Assembly: GCA_947175645.1 (NCBI GenBank)
Contig: CAMWNP010000021.1
Coordinates: 1 to 51,132 of the forward strand
Direction: 5' to 3'
DNA: 51,132 bases
Source: an uncultured Porphyromonadaceae bacterium
GTDB taxonomy: Bacteria; Bacteroidota; Bacteroidia; Bacteroidales; Muribaculaceae
The translations under genes were made by a program, and so were the position numbers. Below are positions 10,162 through 17,712 of the stretch, in pieces (positions within the stretch are counted from its first letter, which is position 1; each line of letters opens with the position of its first letter). A model generated the notes under the pieces. The model worked only from the letters and a program-made list of their open reading frames with translations. It was not told where the DNA came from and searched no databases.

Positions 10162-10512
10162 TCAGTGATTCATTTTTTTTTGTTCAAAATATCTTTTTCT
10201 TATCTCCTCGGCACGTACAATTTCTTTTGGTGGAGTTTTTTGAGTTTTCTTTATGGTGCCATGGGTTGCTATCACAAAAGCACCGGAAGATTTATCCCAA
10301 AAAGAAAAAAGCCTGTAGGCTGTTCCGTGGTATAAGGTACGGAATTCCCATATCTCAGTGTTTTCAAGTTTTTTGAACAACTCACTATCCTTAATACCAC
10401 CCTGAATTTTTTTGATATTATAATAAATCTTATCCCTGGCTTGCTCAGGTATGCTTTTAAGAAATAATCGTGCTTCTTCCAATAAAAGGAATTGAAATAT
10501 AGGTACGTCCAT
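10162..10512 (-). CDS. HigB/RelE-type toxin (phage-derived Gp49-like family)
   Basis: A 116-residue basic protein. Features are the EEARLFLKSIPEQARDKIYY helix region, a central WEFRTLYHGTAYRLF strand block and the THGTIKKTQKTP string, as in Gp49-like/HigB ribosome-dependent mRNA interferases. The open frame extends upstream to 10617, but a TAnnTTTG promoter at 10533-10540 lies inside that extension. ATG 10512 (or 10521) is therefore the likely start. Toxin and antitoxin form a two-gene operon. Confidence 0.82.
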   Translation of the reverse strand: MDVPIFQFLLLEEARLFLKSIPEQARDKIYYNIKKIQGGIKDSELFKKLENTEIWEFRTLYHGTAYRLFSFWDKSSGAFVIATHGTIKKTQKTPPKEIVRAEEIRKRYFEQKKMNH

Positions 10513-10532
10513 TATGTTCATATATAACAATG

Positions 10533-10540
10533 CAAAGATA
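10533..10540 (-). promoter_or_regulatory. -7 box of the higBA-like operon
   Basis: The minus strand reads TATCTTTG, 21 bp upstream of ATG 10512. It decides the toxin start. The -33 side is not clear. Confidence 0.6.
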
Positions 10541-10634
10541 CTAAATAGTTCCATAACGGGAAACTTTTTCTTTAGTTTTTTATACTTTACGCAATTATTT
10601 GTGTTATTTAAAGTCAAATATATTTTGTACGCTA

Positions 10635-10667
10635 TTGTTAAATTCTGAGAAATTCTGATTATATTTG
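10635..10667 (+). promoter_or_regulatory. Promoter of the DUF805 gene
   Basis: TATATTTG at 10660-10667, with TTG at 10635-10637. The 22-nt spacer is slightly long. The leader to the ATG at 10752 is about 75 nt. Confidence 0.55.
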
Positions 10668-10751
10668 CATTGTATTGTCATTTGAATAATACCGGTGGTA
10701 GAAACGACGCAAATACATTGAATAATTACAACATTACAAATAATCAAAATC

Positions 10752-11240
10752 ATGGAAGAGAATTTCAACAACGGTTATCCCGGCTATGACAATGGGTTTA
10801 ATCAATCTCCGTTCCCTCCTCAGGGTCCGAATTATGTTCAGCGCCAGGTTTCATTCGGCGAGGCTATCAAACGTGCATTTTCAAACTACTGCTGCTTTGA
10901 AGGACGTGCTTCACGTTCGGAATACTGGTGGTTCGCACTGTTCACTTTTATCGTTGCTTTCCCATTCAGTTTTGCAAGCGGTTTAATGCAAGGTTATACC
11001 GGTAGCAATGATCCTAATGTTTTTACAATCATTTGTTATATTATTCAACTCGCCCTGTTTTTGCCGTCACTTGGACTGGCTGTACGTCGTCTGCATGACA
11101 TCAATAAAAGCGGTTGGTGGTGGCTGCTGAGTTTTGCATGCTGTATAGGTCCGATTGTACTTATAATATGGTTCGTTAAGGAAAGTGATCCTGTTGAAAA
11201 TGAATATGGTCCGGTTCCCAATGTTGAAGAAGTCTACTGA
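10752..11240 (+). CDS. DUF805 membrane protein
   Basis: A 162-residue protein: a polar Asn/Gly/Pro-rich N-terminus (1-32), then a DUF805 domain. The family signature is clear: CFEGRASRSEYWWF, two hydrophobic segments, SLGLAVRRLHDINKSGWWWL, another hydrophobic segment and a terminal NEYGPVPNVEE. Inner-membrane protein of unknown role. A second DUF805 gene lies at 22203-22700. It is monocistronic with its own promoter and a terminator at 11386. Confidence 0.9.
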   Translation: MEENFNNGYPGYDNGFNQSPFPPQGPNYVQRQVSFGEAIKRAFSNYCCFEGRASRSEYWWFALFTFIVAFPFSFASGLMQGYTGSNDPNVFTIICYIIQLALFLPSLGLAVRRLHDINKSGWWWLLSFACCIGPIVLIIWFVKESDPVENEYGPVPNVEEVY

Positions 11241-11276
11241 TTCCTGACAATATTCATGCCGGTCAGAGTGTTATAA

Positions 11277-11395
11277 CAGGTCATAAGTGGCAATGCTACA
11301 GGAAGTGATTCAGGTCACACACTAACAGAATCTCTATCTGTCTGATTCTCAGAGGTTGCACCTGATCCATTCTGACAAGCCTTATGAGGGTGCAT
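11277..11395 (+). repeat. Terminator-associated dispersed repeat, copy A (diverged)
   Basis: It shares CATTCTGACAAGCCTTA with copies C and D near its right end, preceded by TTGCACCTGA and TTCTCAG. Further left is TTCAGGTCAC, the reverse of the GTGAC-GAA core, and near the start GGTCATAA. The repeat runs directly into the terminator hairpin of the DUF805 gene. This is the most diverged of the four copies. Confidence 0.6.
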
Positions 11396-11428
11396 CAAGT
11401 TTTTTGAATCGCACCCTCAAATTTTTTT
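11386..11428 (+). terminator. Terminator of the DUF805 gene
   Basis: GAGGGTGC (11386-11393) pairs with GCACCCTC (11411-11418), followed by seven T from 11422. Confidence 0.85.
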
Positions 11429-11472
11429 CAATATGATGTTACGTTTCATTCTCGAGGTTGTATTATAGATGT

Positions 11473-11946
11473 ATGGGAACAGAAACGCTAATAGGAACAT
11501 TTGCCCTTCTGCAGGAACGACTTCATTCGGTGGCCTGCCGGATTCTCAAGGATGAGATGGATGCCGATGATGCCGTCCAGGATACCTTCTGTAACTTATG
11601 GGCCTCCAGATTGCCCGACACAAATGATGAGGCTCGTCACCGTTTGTTCGCGGTCCTTAAAAACGTTTGTCTCAACAAACTGAAACGGCGCAGGGCCGTC
11701 AGCATGGAAACGCTTCCCGACTCCTCCATTGAGGAATTCAAGGTTGACGAATCGGAAAAAATAAAGTCAGAACTGCTCCGGTCGCTTCCGCCCCTTCAGC
11801 GCCGAATATTTCGGATGTCGGCTTTTGATGACATGGAATATGAGGATATAGCGGATGCATTAGGAATGACTGTCGGGGCCGTGCGGATGAATATGAGCAG
11901 GGCAAGAAAAAAAGTAAGAGAACAATACAATAAGTTGATGCCATGA
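11473..11946 (+). CDS. ECF-family RNA polymerase sigma factor
   Basis: A 157-residue sigma factor. Region 2 contains RILKDEMDADDAVQDTFCNLW. Region 4 contains PPLQRRIFRMSAFDDMEYEDIADALGMTVGAVRMNMSRARKKVRE, a clear helix-turn-helix. The ATG at 11473 is preferred over the TTG at 11458. The stop overlaps the next gene's start as ATGA, so the two are translationally coupled. It should direct a small regulon controlled by the membrane protein encoded next. Confidence 0.93.
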   Translation: MGTETLIGTFALLQERLHSVACRILKDEMDADDAVQDTFCNLWASRLPDTNDEARHRLFAVLKNVCLNKLKRRRAVSMETLPDSSIEEFKVDESEKIKSELLRSLPPLQRRIFRMSAFDDMEYEDIADALGMTVGAVRMNMSRARKKVREQYNKLMP

Positions 11947-12425
11947 AAGAATTGTCGTTAAAAGAACTTGAAATACTGGCGCAAGCCTATCTTGAATGTC
12001 GGCTGTCAAGGCTTCAGGAAAAGGAACTTGAACTGATCCTCTACGACACTGATGTTACATCTCCTGTCATAGAGGAAGCCCGGCGCACCATGGGAGTGTC
12101 AACGCTTCTGGCAGAGGTCCGCGACACCTCAGGCAGAACCTTGCTCTTGCCGCGACGGAACAGGTTTGCAGCAGCCGGATGGGTGGCTGCCTGTGTAGGG
12201 ATGATAGCCCTTTCCGCAATGATATTCCTCACCGGGCGCAACCTTCCGCTGGACTCTCATGAAGGAAGTTATGTTTCGGTTTACGTTGACGGAAAACCAC
12301 TCACAGGAGATGCTGCCCTGGCGGAAGCGGCGACGGCGCAGGCACTTGACATGGACATGATGTGTCAACTCATGGCCGGAGCCCGTGAAGATTATGAACG
12401 TAATGTTGAATTAATAAATGATTAG
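11943..12425 (+). CDS. Putative membrane-bound anti-sigma factor
   Basis: A 160-residue protein with a cytoplasmic N-terminus of about 75 residues rich in Leu and Glu (LKELEILAQAYLECRLS). One membrane helix follows (about 78-97, AAGWVAACVGMIALSAMIFL), then a short extracytoplasmic part. Topology and coupling to the ECF gene support an anti-sigma role. No conserved zinc-binding anti-sigma motif is visible, so the call rests on context. Confidence 0.7.
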   Translation: MKELSLKELEILAQAYLECRLSRLQEKELELILYDTDVTSPVIEEARRTMGVSTLLAEVRDTSGRTLLLPRRNRFAAAGWVAACVGMIALSAMIFLTGRNLPLDSHEGSYVSVYVDGKPLTGDAALAEAATAQALDMDMMCQLMAGAREDYERNVELIND

Positions 12426-12427
12426 TT

Positions 12428-12811
12428 ATGAAAAGAAGTGTATTATTTTTGACTCTGGTGATAGTTGCCCTCTGTGCTTTCGCTACACCTCCCAATCTGT
12501 CATGTGAAACAATCTTCGGACGTAAGGATATCCGCAAGGAAGGTCATAAGGTGGTTTCCGTCACCGGTCCCGGCAATTATTATCGCAGTGTGTCGTCAGA
12601 CAATGATCCCCAACTCCGCGATGATATCATCAAACTTGTGGAGAAGGACAAAAAGCGTGCATTCAATGTTTATGAAACATACGAAAACGGGAAAGAAAAG
12701 GTTATTCTCAACATAAAGAACAATGAACAGGTCATTAATGTAGGGCTGACCTGGAATGAGGAAGGATACATTAATCTTTTCATTCAAGGTCCACCCGAAG
12801 CGTTCGAGTAA
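12428..12811 (+). CDS. Small secreted protein of the ECF operon
   Basis: A 127-residue protein with a signal peptide (MKRSVLFLTLVIVALCAFA, cleavage near 20). The rest is a mixed alpha/beta domain with YYRSVSSDNDPQLRDDIIKL and a C-terminal beta-rich part. It starts 2 nt after the anti-sigma stop. The layout resembles Bacteroidales ECF operons that carry small periplasmic proteins (DUF4252/DUF6108-like). I cannot assign the family firmly. A sensor or effector role in the envelope is inference. Confidence 0.7.
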   Translation: MKRSVLFLTLVIVALCAFATPPNLSCETIFGRKDIRKEGHKVVSVTGPGNYYRSVSSDNDPQLRDDIIKLVEKDKKRAFNVYETYENGKEKVILNIKNNEQVINVGLTWNEEGYINLFIQGPPEAFE

Positions 12812-12835
12812 TCTTTTGAAAATGAAAAATACTTA

Positions 12836-13244
12836 GACCCGGTTCCCCAATATTTGTTAATGCTGAGGACGCATATCACCGAGAGATTTTTGACTTGTGA
12901 TGAAGGAGCGTAGCCGTAGTTACGTGACTGAAGAACAAGGCAAAAAGCGCCGGTGAGATGCGGTGGTAAGGTAACTTTTTGCCACAGTACACAATTACAA
13001 GTGCCAAAGTTCGGTTATATGATTTTAATCATTTATAACATGTTAGGATAAATTGGGAAATAAATCCTTACATATCATTCTTCTTTCTTATCCGTGGCAT
13101 GAGTTACCATTGGCACGGCCAATCGTCATGCATCTGCGTCCGCTTGTTTCGGTCACAATGCAACCGCATTGCTCTCTCACTGCGCGAACACATCTGCATA
13201 ACGCTTGACCGCCTCAGTATTAACAAATATTGGGGAACCGGGTC
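12836..13244. mobile_element. 409-bp MITE-like element, copy 1
   Basis: The ends are near-perfect terminal inverted repeats of about 33 bp starting GACCCGGTTCCCCAATATTT. TTA lies immediately outside both ends (12833-12835 and 13245-13247), fitting a 3-bp target duplication. There is no transposase. Copy 2 at 21599 has exactly the same length and differs at about 15 positions. Inside, the two halves are diverged inverted copies of each other: each has GAGC, a short hairpin, GTGAC-N-GAA, then AGATGC and a GGTAACT...TGCCAC block. A TNA target would fit mobilisation by an IS5-group transposase; that is inference. Confidence 0.88.
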
Positions 13245-13657
13245 TTAGTCCGGCACTCGCCTTCACGGCGGGTGTTCTGGTTTCTGTATACTTCCTTGGC
13301 GTACCCTTTGAGAAGGAAAAAGATGCGGAAAGGTTCCTTACGGTTGAGTATAACGGCGTATGTACCGGAGGAATAACCGTTATTCCGGTTCACGGAAGCA
13401 CCACGGGGCAGAGTATAGCGGATTTTATCCGTCACACAATGTGTAAAGATTATGTGTATCTGAGCGGAGGAAGGATAACCACACTTTCGGGGGATTCGGT
13501 AGATATTTATATTAATGGGAAATCTGCAAAGTGCAGTGATCTCGGTCAAATCCCGGTTTGCAAAATCAGGAGTGTCTCTTTCACAACCCGTCAGTCAATC
13601 AATGGTATGCGTGGGAAGAGCAATGTAGTAAGTGTCGTTTTGAGAAAATCTTCGTGA
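13245..13657 (+). pseudogene. ECF-operon protein truncated at its 5' end by the MITE
   Basis: The frame encodes about 137 residues after the element: a hydrophobic start (ALAFTAGVLVSVYFLGV), a middle segment with SGDSVDIYINGKSAKCSDLG, and a terminal SNVVSVVLRKS. The last part resembles the plug-like domain of TonB-dependent proteins. The open frame runs back into the MITE end without an ATG; only a TTG in the element could start it. ATGAAAAATACT lies just left of the element, but rejoining the flanks at TTA puts that ATG out of frame. The gene is probably broken. Confidence 0.65.
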
Positions 13658-13705
13658 AACCCTCCAAATTTTTGATGAATAATTATGAAAGATTTTAGAA
13701 AGCAG

Positions 13706-13802
13706 TAAATTTGCGTATAATAATACATCTATTTGAAAAAGTGTTATATCTACACTTTAATAAGGATTTAAAGGCATCAGGCTTCGGCTAGAGATGCCTT
13801 TT
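13706..13802 (+). ncRNA. Candidate small RNA with its own promoter and terminator
   Basis: TAAATTTG (13706-13713) is a -7 box with no open frame after it. The following 85 nt contain a hairpin (AAAGTGT with ACACTTT, about 13738-13758), then a terminator stem AAAGGCATC (13770-13778) with GATGCCTTT (13793-13801) ending in T. No -33 element at the right distance is seen. The unit could instead be a leftover terminator of the broken ECF operon. Confidence 0.4.
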
Positions 13803-13935
13803 GTCATACTACAAAAATACTTATTCCGCAGTTTGCTTATAAATTTATAAATATACGGAAGATACCGCAGAAGGAAGCACTTTCAATATTTCTTCACACA
13901 AAAAAAACAGCATATTATAAATCCTGTCTTTTAAA

Positions 13936-13987
13936 ACACGCCCAACACCTCAACACGCCCAATTGTAGGACTGTAGGACACGCCCAA
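13936..13987. repeat. Three copies of ACACGCCCAA
   Basis: The decamer begins at 13936, 13953 and 13978 in a spacer that is otherwise very AT-rich. The third copy is just upstream of a TATCTTTG box at 13997-14004. A regulator-binding cluster is possible. Confidence 0.5.
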
Positions 13988-13996
13988 TTTGTAGAA

Positions 13997-14055
13997 TATC
14001 TTTGTTATAATAGGCAAATAATCCTTAGAATATAGGGGCTATTTGCCTAATTTTT
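13997..14055 (+). terminator. Promoter box followed directly by a terminator-like hairpin
   Basis: TATCTTTG (13997-14004) is followed by TAGGCAAATA (14011-14020), which pairs perfectly with TATTTGCCTA (14040-14049), then ATTTTT. A transcript from this box would begin at or near the hairpin and end at once. The hairpin could also insulate the gene at 14097 from transcription from the left. Confidence 0.45.
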
Positions 14056-14057
14056 CG

Positions 14058-14065
14058 TATCTTTG
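14058..14065 (+). promoter_or_regulatory. -7 box for the small membrane protein cluster
   Basis: TATCTTTG, 32 bp before ATG 14097, directly after the hairpin. It supports the choice of 14097 over earlier in-frame codons. Confidence 0.55.
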
Positions 14066-14096
14066 CAGGCAGATAACTTATGCTTCCCATGATAAT

Positions 14097-14450
14097 ATGA
14101 GAATTGAAATCACAAAGAAGCAGTTAATTGTTGCTGTAATAACGATAGCAGTGGTAGTCCTTAGTTTCATTGGGAACTATTTCTTCGGCTTTGATAAAGG
14201 CGTAGAATCTTCTGAAAATCCTAAAGGGGATGGCGAAAACTTCTATGTAGAAATGCGCCCTGAAGAAGTTAACAATAAATTTAGCACTAGGATAATTTAC
14301 CATTCTACATTGAACTGCCCTGAAATTAAAGCAGGCGTAGAATGTAATGATTTTGGGATTACTTATGATGCAAACGATGGCACAACAAAAGCATATCCTT
14401 ACTATTTATGCCACAAATGTATGGATAAGGATTTAATTGGAAAATTGTGA
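14097..14450 (+). CDS. Small membrane-anchored protein with a CxxC pair
   Basis: A 117-residue protein with one N-terminal membrane helix (about 11-30, IVAVITIAVVVLSFIGNYFF). The soluble part ends with HSTLNCPEIKAGVECNDF and YYLCHKCMDKDLIGKL. The Cys/His spacing suggests a small zinc-binding knuckle outside or under the membrane. Family not recognised. It begins a run of four AT-rich small genes in the same direction. Confidence 0.6.
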   Translation: MRIEITKKQLIVAVITIAVVVLSFIGNYFFGFDKGVESSENPKGDGENFYVEMRPEEVNNKFSTRIIYHSTLNCPEIKAGVECNDFGITYDANDGTTKAYPYYLCHKCMDKDLIGKL

Positions 14451-14495
14451 AATGCGGATTAGAAATGCCCTTGAATATACATTAAAGAAATAACT

Positions 14496-14717
14496 ATGGG
14501 ATTGGTATTCTACTTGATACTTTGCACATTAGTAACTGCTGCTATTTGGTATTTCTTTTGTGGTGGTGAAGAATCAGATAAAGGTGATGCAGCCAAAAGA
14601 GAAGGTGAAGGGAAAGAACCTGAAAAGGGTTTAGGTTCAGGCTGTATTACTTGCCTAATTATAGGATTCATTATGTCGTTATGTTATGTGGGCTGTTCTG
14701 TTTTAATGCCACATTAA
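14496..14717 (+). CDS. Small two-helix membrane protein
   Basis: A 73-residue protein with hydrophobic segments at about 3-22 and 49-70, joined by a charged Lys/Glu/Gly loop (EESDKGDAAKREGEGKEPEK). It contains several cysteines in or near the second helix. No family recognised. Placed 45 bp after the previous gene. Confidence 0.55.
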   Translation: MGLVFYLILCTLVTAAIWYFFCGGEESDKGDAAKREGEGKEPEKGLGSGCITCLIIGFIMSLCYVGCSVLMPH

Positions 14718-14796
14718 ATGGTTACAAAAATAAACTACTGGTTAGTAAAAAAGAAAATGTTTAATGTCGCTTCATAATAACTAAATCAAAATACAA

Positions 14797-15105
14797 ATGG
14801 ACAAAGCAATTAAAAAAGAAAAGGTATTTGAGACTATCATAGGGCTTCTGTTTTGCCTTCCTGCTGTGATAGGTGTTATTTGCTTTATAGTGAATCTTTG
14901 CACAGATGGGGATTCCTGCAAATTATGCAGCCTTAGAGGTCAGTGGGATTGGCAGTATGGCGGTGAAGGTGGTGGTGCTACACCCCCTATTCCTATTTAC
15001 TTCGGAATGATGGCTATAGCAGGTGCTTATATGCTGAAGAACAGTGTTCGCTATCTTTTCCTGAAAGAAGAAAAACCTGAAGAAACAAACAAAACAAACA
15101 ACTAA
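14797..15105 (+). CDS. Small membrane protein
   Basis: A 102-residue protein with membrane helices at about 12-34 and 68-88. A short loop holds CTDGDSCKLC and a Gly-rich stretch; the tail is Lys/Glu/Asn-rich. No family recognised. The next gene starts 5 nt after its stop, so the two are probably co-transcribed. Confidence 0.55.
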   Translation: MDKAIKKEKVFETIIGLLFCLPAVIGVICFIVNLCTDGDSCKLCSLRGQWDWQYGGEGGGATPPIPIYFGMMAIAGAYMLKNSVRYLFLKEEKPEETNKTNN

Positions 15106-15110
15106 AAACA

Positions 15111-15653
15111 ATGAAGAAGTTAATCTTACTACTGACAGTGTTCTTCACTTGCTTATGTGTGAAGGCACAGGAAACTACTACAGATTATATCTACAGTAGC
15201 GATGGCTTTGAAGTCAAAACTGGAGTCTATAACGGAGTAGAATACACTGGTTTATATTCTAAAGACGGTAAAACCTTTGTATCTGCTATTAAGCCCAGTT
15301 ATGAAAACAATTTCTATATTATAGATGGCTGTGAAACAATAGCAAGTGGCGCTTTTCAGTATGCATATGGAATTAACGTCTATTTCCCGTCAACTGTAAA
15401 ATCTATTGCCCCTGATGCGCTTACTACAAGAGTTATGTTATCTGGTAACAGTAAGCGTAATTTTTGGGGAGGCATTAAAGATGGCGTCAGAGAGCAAAGC
15501 GGTTCAGGTGCTGTAAATGCCCCTACTGCTGACCCTAATGCAACAGAGGTGGCTCGCTACAATGTTCAGGGGGTTAGACTTTCTGAACCTTCTGACGGCG
15601 TGAATATTGTGCAGATGTCAGACGGAACAGCACAGAAGGTTTTGGTAAGATAA
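15111..15653 (+). CDS. Secreted protein with a BspA-like leucine-rich repeat segment and a C-terminal tail
   Basis: A 180-residue protein. It has a signal peptide (MKKLILLLTVFFTCLCVKAQ). The middle region, with FYIIDGCETIASGAFQYAYG and VYFPSTVKSIAPDAL, looks like one or two BspA-type leucine-rich repeats. It ends with YNVQGVRLSEPSDGVNIVQM and a terminal KVLVR. That ending resembles the short beta-strand tails common on exported Bacteroidales proteins, also seen here at 29589 and 36629. Last gene of the AT-richer run. Confidence 0.7.
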   Translation: MKKLILLLTVFFTCLCVKAQETTTDYIYSSDGFEVKTGVYNGVEYTGLYSKDGKTFVSAIKPSYENNFYIIDGCETIASGAFQYAYGINVYFPSTVKSIAPDALTTRVMLSGNSKRNFWGGIKDGVREQSGSGAVNAPTADPNATEVARYNVQGVRLSEPSDGVNIVQMSDGTAQKVLVR

Positions 15654-15665
15654 GCTTACACCGAC

Positions 15666-15700
15666 AGAAACAACGACTAATCATTTGTTTCTATTGTTTA
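15666..15700 (+). terminator. Terminator-like hairpin after the secreted protein gene
   Basis: AGAAACAA (15666-15673) pairs with TTGTTTCT (15685-15692), followed by ATTGTTTATTG. The T run is weak. Confidence 0.5.
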
Positions 15701-15832
15701 TTGTTGGTTTCAGTATCAGGCAATACCTCTTGTGATGGGGGAACGTCAACAGAGTGATATTTTTCGACCGGGCTGGATGGCAGTCTGTCAGAAAATGATT
15801 GGGATGCGGGCGTGAAATTCCTTTTTTTTGAG

Positions 15833-15840
15833 TAAATTTG
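15833..15840 (+). promoter_or_regulatory. -7 box of the proCBA operon
   Basis: TAAATTTG, 30 bp before ATG 15871. The same GAGTAAATTTGCA string occurs in the yidC promoter. No clear -33 TTG. Confidence 0.6.
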
Positions 15841-15870
15841 CATTTGGAAAAGAGAAAAACTGCAAATTTT

Positions 15871-16641
15871 ATGAAAATTGGAATTATAGGGGCCGGTGCC
15901 ATGGGTGGCGCGGTTGCATCCGGACTGGTTGAATCCGGTATCAATCCCTCTGATATAACAATATCAAACCCTCATGTTGATAAACTTAAAGTGTTCGGGG
16001 ACAAGGGTTTGAATGTGACTGTTGATAATCTTGAGGTTTGCCGTGGCGCAGATCTGCTCTTTGTTGCGGTCAAGCCGTGGATACTTCCGGGAGTTGCAGA
16101 GGAGATAAGGAATGCCGTATGTGAAGCCGGAGCGGCAGTGTCAGTGATTGCTGCCGGTATAACAGGGGAAGATCTTCTTCGCTGGTTCGATTGCGGCGGA
16201 AAGGTTCCCGTATTATCACTTTCAATGCCGAATACGGCCGTAAAGTGCGGTCAGTCAATGACTTTTGTGGTGCCGGTTACCGGAGATGAGAATAATCCCG
16301 ATGTGGAACTTTACCGTAGACTCGGTGACGTGAGTGTGATTGAGGAGCGTCTGCTTCCGGCCGCCACTTCACTTGCGTCATGTGGCATAGCCTACGCGCT
16401 GCGTTATATCAGAGCGGCAACGGAGGGAGGTGTCCAACTGGGATTCCGTGCTTCTGAGGCACAGCGTATTGTGGCTCAGACCGTGAAGGGAGCGGCGGCA
16501 CTGCTGGAAGATGGAGCGCATGCCGAGGCTGAGATTGACAAGGTGACCACACCGGGTGGACTGACGATCCGCGGCCTCAATGCCATGGAACAGTCAGGAT
16601 TTACCGCCGCAGTTGTTAACGGATTGATAAACAGCAAGTAA
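15871..16641 (+). CDS. proC: Pyrroline-5-carboxylate reductase
   Basis: A 256-residue enzyme for the last step of proline synthesis, reducing P5C with NAD(P)H. The Rossmann motif GIIGAGAMGGAVASGL is at 4-19, and the C-terminal signature with VTTPGGLTIRGLNAMEQSG is near the end. Start 15871 follows the promoter; the open frame's earlier TTG at 15838 lies within it. The TAA overlaps the ATG of proB by one base. Confidence 0.96.
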   Translation: MKIGIIGAGAMGGAVASGLVESGINPSDITISNPHVDKLKVFGDKGLNVTVDNLEVCRGADLLFVAVKPWILPGVAEEIRNAVCEAGAAVSVIAAGITGEDLLRWFDCGGKVPVLSLSMPNTAVKCGQSMTFVVPVTGDENNPDVELYRRLGDVSVIEERLLPAATSLASCGIAYALRYIRAATEGGVQLGFRASEAQRIVAQTVKGAAALLEDGAHAEAEIDKVTTPGGLTIRGLNAMEQSGFTAAVVNGLINSK

Positions 16642-17711
16642 TGGCAAGAATAGTGGTAAAGATAGGGAGCAATGTGCTGACCCGCCATGACGGAAAGCCG
16701 AATGTCACCAACATGTCGGCCATTGTCGATCAGGTGGCACATCTGCGTGAAGCGGGTCACGAACTGATCCTCGTTTCCAGCGGTGCAGTGGCATGCGGGC
16801 GAGGAGCGGTAACACCCTCACGCACGCTTGACAGCGTGGCTGCCCGCCAACTCTTTTCGTCTGTTGGACAGATCAGACTCATCAATATCTACAATGACCT
16901 GTTCGCACAGTATGGCATTGTGGTAGGACAGGTGCTCACCCAGAAGGAGAACTTCTCATCACGGACCTCCTATCTGAATCAGCGGGGCTGCATGCTGACG
17001 ATGCTTGAGAACGGTGTCATTCCCATTGTCAATGAGAACGATACGGCAAGTCTCACTGAACTGATGTTCACTGATAATGATGAATTATCGGGGATGATAG
17101 CCACCATGATGGATGCAGACCTGCTCGTGATTCTCTCCAATGTTGACGGCATATACACCGGCAGTCCCTCGGATCCCGGTTCCCGACTTATAGAGCGGGT
17201 AAGTCCGGGTGAGGATGTGAGCGGCAATGTCGTAGCCTCCAAGAGCGGCTTCGGCCGGGGAGGAATGGGCACGAAATGCGGAATTGCCTCGAAAGTCAGC
17301 GAGGAAGGAGTGACGGTCAAGATAGCGAAGGGTGACCGGAGAAATGTTCTGGTAGACTTGATAGAGAATCCCGGGGCTGTTCCGCACACCACTTTCGAGG
17401 CAAGGGGAGAGGCCCTGAGCACGGTAAAGCGCTGGATAGCCCATTCGTCATCCTTTGCCAAGGGGCGTATAGTGGTTGATGACAATGCGGAAAAGGTGCT
17501 TCGCGGAGACAGTGCCGTATCGTTGCTGCCTATAGGAGTTCTCAGCGCCGAAGGTGACTGGGAGGAAGGAGAAATCGTAAATATTTTTGACAGAGAGGGT
17601 AGGCTTATAGGTGTTGGAAAGGCATCGCTCGGCGGTGACGCCACTCGTGCCGCCATTGGTCAGCGAGGCGGACGGCCTGTTGTGCATTATGACTATCTAT
17701 ACATTGAATAA
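16641..17711 (+). CDS. proB: Glutamate 5-kinase
   Basis: A 356-residue enzyme for the first step of proline synthesis (glutamate to glutamyl 5-phosphate). An amino-acid kinase domain (VVKIGSNVLT, LVSSGAVACG, NENDTAS, FGRGGMGTK) is followed by a C-terminal PUA domain, which in other bacteria is tied to proline feedback. It overlaps proC by 1 nt, and proA begins 1 nt after its stop. Confidence 0.96.
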   Translation: MARIVVKIGSNVLTRHDGKPNVTNMSAIVDQVAHLREAGHELILVSSGAVACGRGAVTPSRTLDSVAARQLFSSVGQIRLINIYNDLFAQYGIVVGQVLTQKENFSSRTSYLNQRGCMLTMLENGVIPIVNENDTASLTELMFTDNDELSGMIATMMDADLLVILSNVDGIYTGSPSDPGSRLIERVSPGEDVSGNVVASKSGFGRGGMGTKCGIASKVSEEGVTVKIAKGDRRNVLVDLIENPGAVPHTTFEARGEALSTVKRWIAHSSSFAKGRIVVDDNAEKVLRGDSAVSLLPIGVLSAEGDWEEGEIVNIFDREGRLIGVGKASLGGDATRAAIGQRGGRPVVHYDYLYIE

Positions 17712-17712
17712 G

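Noticed and set aside
10513-10617. N-terminal extension of the HigB-like toxin
   Set aside because: A promoter box lies inside it, and toxins of this family are about 110-120 residues.
12836-13244. Short frames inside the 409-bp element as a transposase
   Set aside because: None is longer than about 90 codons and none shows DDE or HTH features. The two copies differ without regard to codon position.
16979-17656. 225-codon minus-strand open frame opposite proB
   Set aside because: Ser/Pro-rich translation without family features; proB on the plus strand is certain.
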